64,000 nucleotides of DNA from DATFXM01 sp035315885 (GCA_035315885.1 DATFXM010000194.1:186001-250000); one strand, 5' to 3'. Numbered from the stretch's first letter, positions 42,181-51,665 are shown. A program made the numbers and translations. Notes: generated by a model from the letters alone, not told the origin.

Positions 42181-42438
42181 CTATTTGTAGTGGTCGGCAT
42201 TAATCTGGGTAAAGTGCTTCCACTGCTCTGGCAAGTCGTCTTCGGTAAAGATCGCCTGCACCGGACAGGCCGGCTCACACGCGCCACAATCGATGCACTC
42301 ATCCGGGTGTATGTATAACAGCTCCGAAGTTTCGAAATCCGGCTCATCCTTCCGCGGGTGAATGCAATCTACCGGGCAGACGTCCACGCAAGCCGTGTCC
42401 TTCGTCCCGATACACGGTTCTGCTATAACGTAGGTCAT
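42181..42438 (-). CDS. Seven-iron-type ferredoxin, copy 2
   Basis: 85 residues, with CIGTKDTACVDVCPVDCI and CIDCGACEPACPVQAIF. It is about 50% identical by eye to the next gene and has the same C-terminal KHFTQIN-type helix. The start follows AAAGGAGTG. It lies downstream of nuoI, separated by a repeat block, and may serve as an electron donor to complex I or another oxidoreductase. Confidence 0.9.
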   Translation of the reverse strand: MTYVIAEPCIGTKDTACVDVCPVDCIHPRKDEPDFETSELLYIHPDECIDCGACEPACPVQAIFTEDDLPEQWKHFTQINADHYK

Positions 42439-42544
42439 CTAGCACTCCTTTCGTGATTTCTCGAAGCAAGGCATTAACAACTATAGAATGATTCCTCAGC
42501 CAGCCGATACAAATTTGCTCAATTTTTTTTAAAGAGTCAATCCC

Positions 42545-42815
42545 AAACTTTTAGTAAGCGAACTGGCGAAGGGACGAATCGGCGACGCGGAGACGAGAGA
42601 CGAAGTGACGCGGAGAGGAGGGACGGGGTGAGGAGGGATGCGGTGACGCGGTGAGGAGAGACGCCGTGACGTGACGCGTCCGTTGGTCGCCCCTTCGCAC
42701 TTTCGCCCATTGCCCCTTCTCTCCCCGTCCGTCCCTCCTCTCCGCGTCTCCGCGTCTCTCCTCTCCGAGTCGCCCTTCTCCCCTTCTCCCTTCGCCCATT
42801 CGCTCCCCGTCCGTA
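42545..42815. repeat. GGCGAAGG / GACGCGGAGAGG opposed arrays
   Basis: Purine-rich GGCGAAGGGACG, GACGCGGAGA and GGAGGGACGGGG-type repeats (42560-42670) face their pyrimidine complement (42690-42810). The block sits inside the nuo locus, between nuoI and the ferredoxins. Confidence 0.8.
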
Positions 42816-42822
42816 GTCGCGT

Positions 42823-43476
42823 TCAGTCATGCTTGGGCTCGAAGGTGACATGAGGAATCATCGTGGCCTTTTCCTTCATCGTTACACGACCGGCCAGCTT
42901 CTTCTGCACGCGCTCGGCCGGCACAAATGCTACCTTGCTGTCTACAAGCTGCTGGTTGGGCCGATAACCGAGCCCAAACTCAGGCAGCTCCGGCCGATTC
43001 GTCAGGCGCTTCAGGTCCCAGATCGTTTCGTTCCTGCTGTACGCGCAAATCTCTGTCTCGCGGCTCATGATGATCGCCTCTTCCGGACAGGCGTCTACAC
43101 AGAACCCACAAAAGACACAGCGCAACATGTCGATTTCAAATCGAGCTGGGTACTTCTCGATCTGCGGATCAGGATGCTCTGCAGGCTCGATGTAGATACA
43201 ATCGGCAGGGCACGCAGTAGCACACATATAACAGGCCACGCACCGCGGCGTCCCATCTTCCCTCGTTGTCAGAATGTGAGCGCCCCGATAGCGATCTGAG
43301 TAAGCGCGGCGCTCCTCCGGATACCGGATCGTGGCGTCAACTTTGCCCGTCAGATTGTCGATCATCCGCGTCATCGTGAGCCCCATTCCCGAGAGCGGAG
43401 CAAGTACTTCCTTCGCGATCGACGACTCTGCAGCCGTCCGGTCCGCAACGTTTATGACCTTCGGAGTCTTCTTCAT
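42823..43476 (-). CDS. nuoI: NADH-quinone oxidoreductase subunit I
   Basis: Carries two 4Fe-4S clusters of the complex I peripheral arm. The 217 residues have CVACYMCATACPADCI and CVFCGFCVDACPEEAI in the standard order. The N-terminal 60 residues precede the membrane-proximal domain. It starts 3 bases after nuoG on the same strand (nuoG ends at 43480). Confidence 0.95.
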   Translation of the reverse strand: MKKTPKVINVADRTAAESSIAKEVLAPLSGMGLTMTRMIDNLTGKVDATIRYPEERRAYSDRYRGAHILTTREDGTPRCVACYMCATACPADCIYIEPAEHPDPQIEKYPARFEIDMLRCVFCGFCVDACPEEAIIMSRETEICAYSRNETIWDLKRLTNRPELPEFGLGYRPNQQLVDSKVAFVPAERVQKKLAGRVTMKEKATMIPHVTFEPKHD

Positions 43477-43479
43477 AAC

Positions 43480-45090
43480 TCAACCATTTGCCAGCACACC
43501 CGGAATGCGGGTCTGCTCGATAGTAATACCCTTGAGGGCGGGCTCGGTGAGGGACATCTCCTGGAACACTTCCTCTACCGACATCCACGGAGCATTCTCG
43601 CCCGATGCATGAAGCAACATCGCAAAAACCTCCCAGGCCGGCAGCGCATCGGCTGGCGGATCAATCGCCCGACCCGCCCACTGAACTCGCCCCTGGAAGT
43701 TTGTATAAGTGCCATCCTCCTCGGACCACACCGCGAGCGGCAGAACAATATCTGCTCGACTCTGCCATTCGGCCTTATGTGCGGCCATCACTACCGAGTA
43801 TTCGAGTGACTCAAGAAGCTCTGCAAGCTTTGCTTCAGCGGCCTCATCGCCTTCTCTTCGAACCAGCGGCTCGAGGTAACTTATTATTCCGGTCTTGACC
43901 TTACCCGACTTTGCTGCCTGAATAGCTCCGTCGATCGAGCCCAGCCCGTTTCCAAAACCCAGCTTGAGTGCGCCAGATGTATTCGGGTGTTTATCAATTC
44001 GCCTGAGAATCTGGTCTTCGCGTTGGGTCACCGCGACATCCTCGTTACCAAACCGAAATTCGATGCTGGTTGTGCCAAGCCCGCCAAGATACTTCTTAAA
44101 CAGATAAAGCGCCTCGTTGGTCAAACAGGAAGAGGCGAAGCCCAACACCGAATTGCCGCCGCCGTTCGATTGAGCTGACGCAATTCTGGACACCACTGCC
44201 CGCGCCGCATCTTCCCAGGTCACCGGAGCCTGTAGGCCATCACCACCCTTCATCAAAGGCCGGGCGATTCGATCTTGTTTGGCGATCTCGTGAAAGCTGA
44301 GACGGCCTTCGTCGCAAAGCCAACTGCTGTTGACCTCTGTGTTGCGTCTGGGAAGCAGCCTGAAAATTGTTCCGTCGCGATGATCGATGCGGACGTTGCA
44401 AGCCGTTGAACACCCTGCGCAGATCGAGTCGGTGCTGTTCAGGAACCAGACTCGGCACTTGAACCTGAAGTCGCGCGACGTCAAAGCACCTACCGGACAG
44501 ATATCAACCACGTTTCCTGAATAGGGGTTCTCGAGAGGCCGGTCTTCGAACGTGCCGATCGCCACGTGATCGCCTCGATTGAAGAACTGCATCTCGCCCG
44601 TTCCGGTTATGTGGTTGCAGAACCTTATGCACCTGGAGCAGAGTACGCAGCGCTCCTGATCGAGCACGACCATCGGGCCAAGATCCACGGCTTTTCGTTT
44701 GTGGACCTTCAACTCTAGCGGGATCTCGCTCGTATGAAGCCCGTAAACCATGTAGTAGTCCTGCAAGCGGCACTCGCCGGCCTGATCGCACACCGGACAA
44801 TCCACTGGATGGTTTATGAGCAGGAACTCCAGAACACCTCGCACTGCCTGCTTGACCCTCTCGTTCTCCGAGCGCACAACCATGCCTTCGCTGACCACCG
44901 TGGTGCAGGAGGGCGTCAGCTTTGGCATCTTCTCGACCTCAACCAGACACATGCGACAGTTGCCATCGATCGGAAGGTCCGGGTGATAGCAGTAGTGCGG
45001 GATCTCGACTCCGTGGTCTGCCGCGGCCTGAATTATTGTCTGGCCCGGCCTGGCTTCGATCTCTTGGTCGTTTAAGGTGAACTTTGGCAT
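43480..45090 (-). CDS. nuoG: NADH-quinone oxidoreductase subunit G (short form)
   Basis: 536 residues with the N-terminal 2Fe-2S ferredoxin (HYCYHPDLPIDGNCRMCLVE), the H-x3-C/C-x2-C cluster region, CVLCSRCIRFCN, and the CAGCSTACNVRIDHRDG cluster of the molybdopterin-type domain. The C-terminal Mo-domain remnant is much reduced compared with the 700-900 residues of many NuoG, ending at about the first pterin half-domain. Still expected to relay electrons between NuoE/F and NuoI. Confidence 0.92.
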   Translation of the reverse strand: MPKFTLNDQEIEARPGQTIIQAAADHGVEIPHYCYHPDLPIDGNCRMCLVEVEKMPKLTPSCTTVVSEGMVVRSENERVKQAVRGVLEFLLINHPVDCPVCDQAGECRLQDYYMVYGLHTSEIPLELKVHKRKAVDLGPMVVLDQERCVLCSRCIRFCNHITGTGEMQFFNRGDHVAIGTFEDRPLENPYSGNVVDICPVGALTSRDFRFKCRVWFLNSTDSICAGCSTACNVRIDHRDGTIFRLLPRRNTEVNSSWLCDEGRLSFHEIAKQDRIARPLMKGGDGLQAPVTWEDAARAVVSRIASAQSNGGGNSVLGFASSCLTNEALYLFKKYLGGLGTTSIEFRFGNEDVAVTQREDQILRRIDKHPNTSGALKLGFGNGLGSIDGAIQAAKSGKVKTGIISYLEPLVRREGDEAAEAKLAELLESLEYSVVMAAHKAEWQSRADIVLPLAVWSEEDGTYTNFQGRVQWAGRAIDPPADALPAWEVFAMLLHASGENAPWMSVEEVFQEMSLTEPALKGITIEQTRIPGVLANG

Positions 45091-45094
45091 TTTC

Positions 45095-45215
45095 TTTAGT
45101 TCTGAGTGCTGAGTGCTGAGTTGTTGGTACTGAGTTCCTGATTCTCAATACTGAGTTTTGGTCATGTGATCCTCGGATTTGAGGAGCTTTATCTCAAGAA
45201 ACAACTCAGCATTCA
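45095..45215. repeat. GAGTGCT-type repeats between nuoG and nuoF
   Basis: TTCTGAGTGCTGAGTGCTGA near 45099-45118 and opposed CAACTCAGCATTCAGCAC near 45202-45219, an inverted pair. It interrupts an otherwise compact nuo gene group. Confidence 0.8.
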
Positions 45216-45220
45216 GCACT

Positions 45221-46468
45221 TCAATTACAGCAGGCTTCAAATTCGTGCCTGAATTTTGTCAGAAAACTCCTGATAGGCATTACATCCGCATCGGCGAGCG
45301 GGCAAATCGTCTTACCCTCCATGTTGTCCACCACCTTCAACAGCAGGTCGATATCCGATCGCTTGCCTTCGCCCGCTACCATCCTCCTAAGAAGCTTCGC
45401 CGCCCAGCCCGTTCCCTCGCGGCATGGAGTGCACTGTCCGCAGGACTCATGCGCATAAAAGTCTGCAATAACCGACAGCGCAGCGGGCATGCTCACCGTT
45501 TCGTCGAACACGATCATTCCACCCGAACCGAGCATTGAGCCCGCCTTCATCAACGACTCGTAATCCAGCAAAACGCCTTCACACTCGGCGGCAGTCAACA
45601 CAGGGACAGATGACCCGCCCGGTATTACTGCTTTCAGCTTACGGCCGTCCTTTATCCCTCCGGCCTCGTTGTTGATGAAATCCATGAGCGGATACCCCAT
45701 ATCGACTTCGTAGACTCCAGGCTTGGCTACGTGGCCGGACACCGAAAAAAGTTTTGTACCCTTGCTCTTCTCGGTTCCTATCGCCGCGTAGGCCGCCCCG
45801 CCGTGCTCAATGATCCACGGCACCGCACAGAGCGTCTCGACGTTGTTGACCACGGTCGGTGATGCAAGGAAGCCGCTCGTAGCGGGAAACGGAGGCTTGA
45901 TTCTCGGATACCCGCGATACCCCTCGAGCGATTCAATCAGCGAAGTCTCTTCGCCGCAAATGTACGCACCTGCCCCCATATGCAGATGGATATCCAAGGC
46001 GAAGTCTCGGCCCATCACTGAAGGGCCCAGAATGCCGGCTTTGTACGCTTCGTCAAGCGCGGTCTCGATCACCTCCTCGAGAAAACCGAACTCACCCCTC
46101 ATATAGATGTATGAGAGATGGCACTCCAGCGCGAGACTCGCGATTGCCATGCCCTCTATCAACAAGTGAGGGTCGCGCTCAAGCAGTAGCCGGTCCTTGA
46201 ATGTCCCGGGCTCGCTCTCATCTGCATTGCACAACAGGTACGTAGGCTTGCCGCTGTTGCGTGGAACAAAGCTCCATTTCATGCCGGTCGGGAACCCCGC
46301 CCCGCCACGCCCGCGCAGCCCGCTAGTCTTAACCTCTTCAACGAGGGTGGCCGGCTGCATCCCCAGCGCCTTTTCGAGGACCTTGTACCCGTTGCGCTCG
46401 CGATATGTCTGGATGGACTTCTGGCCCGGCTTGTCGGTGTTCGCCAGCAGGATTTTATTCATTGGCAA
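45221..46468 (-). CDS. nuoF: NADH-quinone oxidoreductase subunit F
   Basis: NADH- and FMN-binding subunit. The 415 residues include GLRGRGGAGFPTGMKWSFVP, the AYICGEETSLIESLEGYRG FMN/NADH motif, and the C-terminal ESCGQCTPCREG cluster motif with a fourth Cys in ICPLADA. The start overlaps the end of nuoE by 14 bases. Confidence 0.96.
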   Translation of the reverse strand: MPMNKILLANTDKPGQKSIQTYRERNGYKVLEKALGMQPATLVEEVKTSGLRGRGGAGFPTGMKWSFVPRNSGKPTYLLCNADESEPGTFKDRLLLERDPHLLIEGMAIASLALECHLSYIYMRGEFGFLEEVIETALDEAYKAGILGPSVMGRDFALDIHLHMGAGAYICGEETSLIESLEGYRGYPRIKPPFPATSGFLASPTVVNNVETLCAVPWIIEHGGAAYAAIGTEKSKGTKLFSVSGHVAKPGVYEVDMGYPLMDFINNEAGGIKDGRKLKAVIPGGSSVPVLTAAECEGVLLDYESLMKAGSMLGSGGMIVFDETVSMPAALSVIADFYAHESCGQCTPCREGTGWAAKLLRRMVAGEGKRSDIDLLLKVVDNMEGKTICPLADADVMPIRSFLTKFRHEFEACCN

Positions 46469-46931
46469 GCTTCTCGATTGTTTCTCGCACGCGCTCGGGG
46501 CTTAGGTTTTCAAAATAGCGATCCCCAACCTGCATCACCGGAGCGGTGTCGCACGACGCAAGACATTCGGTGAAATCCCAACTGAACTTCCCATCAGGTG
46601 TTATCTGACTGCGATCAACCCCGAGCTTCTCCTTGATCACGTCGGCGCATGGATACGTACCCATGAGCCAGCAACTCACGTTGCGGCAAAGCTCCAGGTG
46701 GTACTTACCAACCGGCTTCTTTCGAAGAAGCGTGTAAAAAGTTGCGACGCTCAAGACATCAGCGGGAGGATAGCCCATCAGACCGCCGACGTATTCGGCG
46801 ACCTCCTGCGAAATCCACCCAAACTCGCGCTGAGCAAGAGCGAGCACCGGTACTAGAGCTGCCCGCTTCTCAGGATAGTGAGAGAGAATCCTCTCGTAGC
46901 TGCGTTGCGCCTCTTCGCTAAACTGAATCAT
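46455..46931 (-). CDS. nuoE: NADH-quinone oxidoreductase subunit E
   Basis: Thioredoxin-like 2Fe-2S subunit; 158 residues. The cluster cysteines are in LCRNVSCWLMG and CLASCDTAPVMQ. The N-terminal helical domain begins MIQFSEEAQRSYERIL. It overlaps nuoF by 14 bases and nuoBCD by 4 bases, indicating coupled translation. Confidence 0.96.
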   Translation of the reverse strand: MIQFSEEAQRSYERILSHYPEKRAALVPVLALAQREFGWISQEVAEYVGGLMGYPPADVLSVATFYTLLRKKPVGKYHLELCRNVSCWLMGTYPCADVIKEKLGVDRSQITPDGKFSWDFTECLASCDTAPVMQVGDRYFENLSPERVRETIEKLANE

Positions 46932-49243
46932 CGATCGAGCTCTCCAGCGATGATGTTGTAACTACCTAGTGCGGCAATGGCATCGGCAACCAGTGATCCC
47001 TCAATCATCTTCGGATACGCCGAGAAGAGCGAGAAGCACGGGCCGCGTGCGTGCACACGCCAGGGCTGCATCGATCCATCGCTGATGATGTAGTAGCCCA
47101 ACTCGCCGTTTGCACCCTCGGTGTATCCATACACTTCACCCGGAGGAGGTTGTATTCCATGCATCGTGAGCTTGAAATGGTTCATCAAGTCTTCGATGTT
47201 GGTATACACGCCTTTTTTTGGCGGCAGGGTGATACGCCGGTCATCGACCTGAAATGGGCCCTCCGGCAGATTCTCGAGCGCCTGCTCTACTATTCGCACG
47301 CTCTGCCGCATCTCTTCCATCCTTACCAGGTAACGGTCGTAGACGTCTCCCCGGTTTCCAATAGGCACTTCAAAATCGAAGTCATCGTAGCTCGAGTAAG
47401 GATGCACCTGACGGATGTCGTAGGGCACACCCGTCGCTCGCAACATTGGACCCGTAAACCCCCAGTCGATTGCGTCGGTCTTGTTTATCTCCGTAACTCC
47501 GACTGCACGTTGTTTGAACAGACGGCTGTGCGTGTTCAAACGGTCCAGATCGTCAATGTACTTCGGCAGCCGCTTTAAAACCTCCCGACAGCGCGGGACA
47601 AAGTCGGCAGGCAGCTCCGAGGCAAGTCCGCCAACTCGCACGTAGCTGACCATCATCCGCACGCCGGCTGTCATCTCCAGCAGATCGTAGATCTCTTCTC
47701 TCGGCTCGAACGAGTACCAGAAGTTGGTTATCGCGCCCAGGTCCACCAGATTTGCGCCAATGCACACCATGTGGTCCATGATGCGGGACAGCTCGCCCAG
47801 CAATACCCGGATGTATTGCACTCGTTTTGGTACTTCGATCCCAAGAAGCTTCTCGACGGCACACGCATACCCGACGTTGTTCAAGAACGACGAACAGTAG
47901 TTCAAACGATCGGTGTACGGTATTACCTGATTCCACTGGTGGGTCTCGGCCATCTTTTCAAAACAGCGATGCAGGTAACCTATCTCCACATCGGCATCGA
48001 CTATTTTTTCGCCGTCCAGACGACAGACGATTCGCAGAGTTCCGTGAGTAGCCGGATGCGATGGGCCCACATTGACGATCGTCGGCTCAGGGCTCAGCCG
48101 GTCCTGCTCGTGACCCTCCCACTGAGTCCGGTACTCGATCGGCAGCTTGTAATCACGAGATAGCGGCGTTCGCGCTCCCGCTTCGTGATCCTTCCTGAGT
48201 GCGTATCCAACGAATTCCTCGTGGCAAAGAATGCGGCGAAGGTCGGGGTGATTCCGGAATCGAACGCCGAACATGTCATATGTTTCGCGTTCCCACCAAT
48301 TCGCCGTCTTCCAGATTGAGCTGACCGAATCTATCTCGGGCGCCGACTCCGCCAGGGGCACCTTCAGCCTCAGCCGGTGCCCGTGATCTATCGAGTACAT
48401 TTGGTAGACGACGTTGAATCGCTCCTCGCGGGTCGTATTCGGATAGCCCAGATAGTCTGCACCGGTGATCGAGCTCAGCAGATCGAATTTCGTTGACGAA
48501 TCAGCTTTAAGAGTACGGCAGATCTCCACGACCTGGTCGGGTCTGACGGTGACCGCAAGATCCCCACGAAAGTCGTTCACGTCCAGAACCTGATCCTTGA
48601 ATCTATCCTGAATCAAGGCCGCGATGGGATTCTGCGGCGCCGCGGGCTCTCGGGTTATATGAACCAGTCTGACTGCCTCGTGGGCCTGCTGTTCGGCGAT
48701 CAGCAGCGTTTTGGGAGAACTTTCGGTGATTTCTTTTTTCATCCGCTCGCGCAGCTCGGCGCGGGCATCGGCATCAACGAAGCGCTCTTTTTGAATGATC
48801 TCTCTGATCATCAGGACCGCTTGAAGTACGGCTTCGGGCGAAGGAGGACAGCCGGGAATGTAGACGTCTACCGGGATCAACTCGTCGATGCCCTGCATCA
48901 CGTGATAGGCGCGGTAGAAGCCGCCCGAGGTTGCGCACGCGCCCATCGAGATCACCCACTTCGGATCAGGCATCTGATCGTAGATCTTCTTGAGCACCGG
49001 ACCCATTTTGTCGGTGATGGTGCCCATGACCATGAGCAAATCGGACTGGCGAGGGCTGAAGCGGACGACTTCGGCGCCGAAACGTGCGAGGTCGTAGTGG
49101 GCAGAGACCACGGACATGAACTCAATTGCGCAGCAAGCGGTGCCGAAGGGCATGGGCCACAGCGAGTTCTTCCGCCCCCAGTTTGCCATTTCGCTTACTT
49201 TGGTTGTCAGGAAACTCTCGCCAACTGTGGAGGCAGAACTCAT
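46928..49243 (-). CDS. nuoBCD: NADH-quinone oxidoreductase subunits B, C and D fused
   Basis: 771 residues in one frame. NuoB region (1-190): CC in TACCAIEFMS, ISMGACATSGG and PGCPPSPEA hold the N2 cluster. NuoC region (about 195-355): IDSVSSIWKTANWWERETYDMFG. NuoD region (about 375-771): NVGPSHPATHGTLR, EKIVDADVEIGYLHR, NYCSSFLNNVGYA and the C-terminal PPGEVYGYTEG quinone-site loop. NuoCD fusions are well known; adding NuoB is rarer. A promoter on the minus strand lies 69 bases before the start. Confidence 0.95.
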   Translation of the reverse strand: MSSASTVGESFLTTKVSEMANWGRKNSLWPMPFGTACCAIEFMSVVSAHYDLARFGAEVVRFSPRQSDLLMVMGTITDKMGPVLKKIYDQMPDPKWVISMGACATSGGFYRAYHVMQGIDELIPVDVYIPGCPPSPEAVLQAVLMIREIIQKERFVDADARAELRERMKKEITESSPKTLLIAEQQAHEAVRLVHITREPAAPQNPIAALIQDRFKDQVLDVNDFRGDLAVTVRPDQVVEICRTLKADSSTKFDLLSSITGADYLGYPNTTREERFNVVYQMYSIDHGHRLRLKVPLAESAPEIDSVSSIWKTANWWERETYDMFGVRFRNHPDLRRILCHEEFVGYALRKDHEAGARTPLSRDYKLPIEYRTQWEGHEQDRLSPEPTIVNVGPSHPATHGTLRIVCRLDGEKIVDADVEIGYLHRCFEKMAETHQWNQVIPYTDRLNYCSSFLNNVGYACAVEKLLGIEVPKRVQYIRVLLGELSRIMDHMVCIGANLVDLGAITNFWYSFEPREEIYDLLEMTAGVRMMVSYVRVGGLASELPADFVPRCREVLKRLPKYIDDLDRLNTHSRLFKQRAVGVTEINKTDAIDWGFTGPMLRATGVPYDIRQVHPYSSYDDFDFEVPIGNRGDVYDRYLVRMEEMRQSVRIVEQALENLPEGPFQVDDRRITLPPKKGVYTNIEDLMNHFKLTMHGIQPPPGEVYGYTEGANGELGYYIISDGSMQPWRVHARGPCFSLFSAYPKMIEGSLVADAIAALGSYNIIAGELDR

Positions 49244-49311
49244 GTTGTCCCTCGATTGTTTTTGCGTAGTCCGCTCAGAAGTTGATCCTATTTGTCCGCG
49301 GTTCGAATTAA

Positions 49312-49340
49312 ATCTTATCTCTGGGTATGGAGCCCGTCAA
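49312..49340 (-). promoter_or_regulatory. Sigma-70 promoter of the nuoBCD-E-F-G-I group
   Basis: Minus-strand TTGACG (49340-49335), 17-base spacer and TAAGAT (49317-49312). Predicted leader is about 60 nt. Confidence 0.65.
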
Positions 49341-49359
49341 ACATGGCGGTATTTTTTGG

Positions 49360-49600
49360 GGTGAGGAGATAAGGCGAATTGGCGAAGGGGCGGTGGCGTG
49401 ATGCGGAGACGGGGAGAGGAGGGACGGGGGAAGGAGGGAATGGGCGAAGGGGCGACCCGCACGGTTCAGCTGACACGGTTGCCCATTCTCTCTTCGCCCA
49501 TTCGCGCCTTCGCCCATTCGCCCATTCCCTCCTCTCCGCTCCCTCCTCCCCGCGTCCCCGCGTCGCCCCTTCGCTTCTCTTCCGCTCCGCTTGTGTCCTT
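49360..49600. repeat. GGCGAAGG / GGAGAGGAGGGAC opposed arrays
   Basis: Purine-rich repeats (49375-49460) face a pyrimidine-rich complement (49485-49585). Like other blocks of this family it lies in a divergent gap, between nuoBCD and the next gene. Confidence 0.8.
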
Positions 49601-49658
49601 CTCTACGCTACTGCATACTCGCTTCAGCATCTTCAATACGGCCCCTGGAGAAAATGAC

Positions 49659-50147
49659 ATGCGGATATTCGGAAAGAATCTCTCAGACTACATTGCAGTG
49701 CAGAAGGGAATGCTTCTTCTGATCGCGCTTGTCGCGCTCGGGCGGCTAGCGCTCTCTCTGGCAGGAGTGTCAAATTCCGCTGCGAAGTGGCTCAGCGTCA
49801 CCGCAGTGATGGCTCTCGGAGCAGTCTACGCCGGGATCAAAGTCAACAGCAGCGGCTTTGGCGGCTTCAGACACTTGCTCCCGATGGTGTTCTTCCAGGA
49901 TGTCCTTGCCCAGCTTGTCGTTGCCGGCGGCATCGCCCTGGCAATCGTTACTCAAAAGGACAACATCTTCAGCGCGCCTGAGTACTCAGGAAACCGCGAC
50001 GGCAAGACCTGGTCACATTCGGTCGCTCACCTTGTGCTCGGATTTATCGTAGCGCCGCTTGTGTCCTGGGGAATCTCTTCGTTGGTTCTGTTGCTTGCGC
50101 GCAAGACTTCGCCCGGCAAGCGCGACGCCGAAGCCGCAAGCGCGTAG
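49659..50147 (+). CDS. Membrane protein of unknown function
   Basis: 162 residues from ATG 49659 (MRIFGKNLSDYIAVQKGMLL). Four hydrophobic helices are visible, near 17-38, 43-60, 78-98 and 128-150. The last residues are Lys/Arg-rich. Upstream in-frame sequence is repeat DNA, so the longer reading is rejected. No family recognised. Confidence 0.65.
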   Translation: MRIFGKNLSDYIAVQKGMLLLIALVALGRLALSLAGVSNSAAKWLSVTAVMALGAVYAGIKVNSSGFGGFRHLLPMVFFQDVLAQLVVAGGIALAIVTQKDNIFSAPEYSGNRDGKTWSHSVAHLVLGFIVAPLVSWGISSLVLLLARKTSPGKRDAEAASA

Positions 50148-50154
50148 AGTACGC

Positions 50155-50335
50155 GGAGGAAGGGGAGATGAAGAGATGAGGAGATGAAGAGATGAGGAGA
50201 TGAGGAGATGAGGAGATGAGGGGATGATGCGAAGGGGCGAAGGGGCGAGAAAAGTCAACGGTCTTCCGGATAGTATGTCTCCGCGTCACCGTGTCTCTCC
50301 TCCCCGCGTCCGTATCTCCCCTTCGCCCTTTCGCA
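50155..50335. repeat. GATGAGGA 8-bp repeats and GGCGAAGG arms
   Basis: At least six copies of GATGAGGA-type 8-mers (50166-50222) followed by GGCGAAGGGGCGA and a pyrimidine-rich arm that runs into the 3' end of rarA. Confidence 0.85.
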
Positions 50336-51665
50336 TATCTCGCTTCCCTGCCTCGTAGTACTTCCGGCCGCGCAAATTCTCAGGCAGACAGTCCATCTCC
50401 TCCGCCCTGCCTGACTCAAATTCATGGGCGTATTGATATCCCTGACCGTAGCCCAGCCGCTTCATTAACGAAGTCGATGCGTTACGTAGGTGCAATGGGA
50501 CGGGCTCGCGCTCAGTTTCCAACGCATCCTTTTGCGCCGCCCCGTAGGCCTCCAGCACCGAGTTCGATTTTGGCGCGAGCGCCAGATAGAGTGTCGCCTG
50601 GGTCAAGGCAAGCTTCGCCTCCGGCAAGCCTATGAAATGAGTGGCCTGCATCGCCGCAACTGCCTCGACCAGCGCCATCGGGTCGGCCAGTCCGATATCT
50701 TCCGAAGCATGGTGAATGAGCCGACGAGCCACATACATCGGGTCCTCTCCTGCTTCCAGCATCCGAGCAAGCCAGTAAACCGCCGCATCGGGATCTGAGT
50801 TGCGGATCGACTTGATGAACGCGGAGATCAGGTTGTAGTGCTCTTCCCCAGCTTTGTCGTAACGAAGCGCTGCCCGCTGCATTGCCTCAGTGACGATTTC
50901 GGCAGTCAACTCCCGGCCGGCCGGCGATTGGGGAGCAATCGAGGCGGCCAGCTCGAGCGTGTTCAACGCGACGCGAGCATCCCCCGACGAGTAGTTCGCA
51001 AGCAGGCTTAATGAATCGTCGGTAATCTTCAAATCCTGATCACCCAAACCGCGCTCCTTCTGGGTAAGCGCCCGCTTGAGAAGACTGATCAGGTGCTCGG
51101 CGGACAATTCCTCCAGCACGAAAACCTTCGAGCGCGACAAGAGCGCTGAGTTGACCTCGAACGAGGGGTTCTCCGTGGTAGCGCCGATCAGGATGATGGT
51201 GCCGCTCTCAACGTAAGGCAGGAACGCATCCTGTTGCGCTTTGTTGAATCGATGAATCTCGTCGATAAAAACGACCGTGCGGCGATTGAAGCTTCGTCTA
51301 TAGCTTTCCGCGGCCGACATTACTTCGCGAACCTCTCGGATTCCCGAGACTACCGCGGAGAACTGTACAAATCGGGCTTTGGTCGTTTCGGCGATGATTC
51401 GCGCCAGCGTAGTCTTGCCCGAGCCCGGTGGCCCCCAGAAGATCAGCGACTGGAGTCGGTCCTCCTCAATCATTCTGCGCAGCGCCCGGCGGGGGCCCAC
51501 GATTTTTTCCTGTCCTACAAACTCGTCAAGGGTCCTCGGCCTCATTCGATCCGCGAGCGGACGTGATGACGAATCGTCGGAGATCTCCTGTTCGAGTTGT
51601 CCGGGGTCTTCGAAAAGCATGCCCTCCTCACCCGATCGCTTTGAAGTATTACGCAGTCGCGGCAT
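50286..51665 (-). CDS. rarA: Replication-associated recombination protein A (RarA/MgsA)
   Basis: AAA+ ATPase acting at stalled replication forks. From ATG 51665 (MPRLRNTSKRSGE; AGGAG at 5-base spacing) it is 459 residues. Motifs: LADRMRPRTLDEFVGQEKIV, Walker A FWGPPGSGKTTLARII, Walker B VVFIDEIHRFNKAQQDAF, sensor GATTENPSFEVNSALLSRS, and the C-terminal tetramerisation domain. The last 15 or so residues (RKGEGEIRTRGGETR) are Arg/Glu/Gly-rich and come from the flanking purine-rich repeat. Confidence 0.95.
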   Translation of the reverse strand: MPRLRNTSKRSGEEGMLFEDPGQLEQEISDDSSSRPLADRMRPRTLDEFVGQEKIVGPRRALRRMIEEDRLQSLIFWGPPGSGKTTLARIIAETTKARFVQFSAVVSGIREVREVMSAAESYRRSFNRRTVVFIDEIHRFNKAQQDAFLPYVESGTIILIGATTENPSFEVNSALLSRSKVFVLEELSAEHLISLLKRALTQKERGLGDQDLKITDDSLSLLANYSSGDARVALNTLELAASIAPQSPAGRELTAEIVTEAMQRAALRYDKAGEEHYNLISAFIKSIRNSDPDAAVYWLARMLEAGEDPMYVARRLIHHASEDIGLADPMALVEAVAAMQATHFIGLPEAKLALTQATLYLALAPKSNSVLEAYGAAQKDALETEREPVPLHLRNASTSLMKRLGYGQGYQYAHEFESGRAEEMDCLPENLRGRKYYEAGKRDMRKGEGEIRTRGGETR

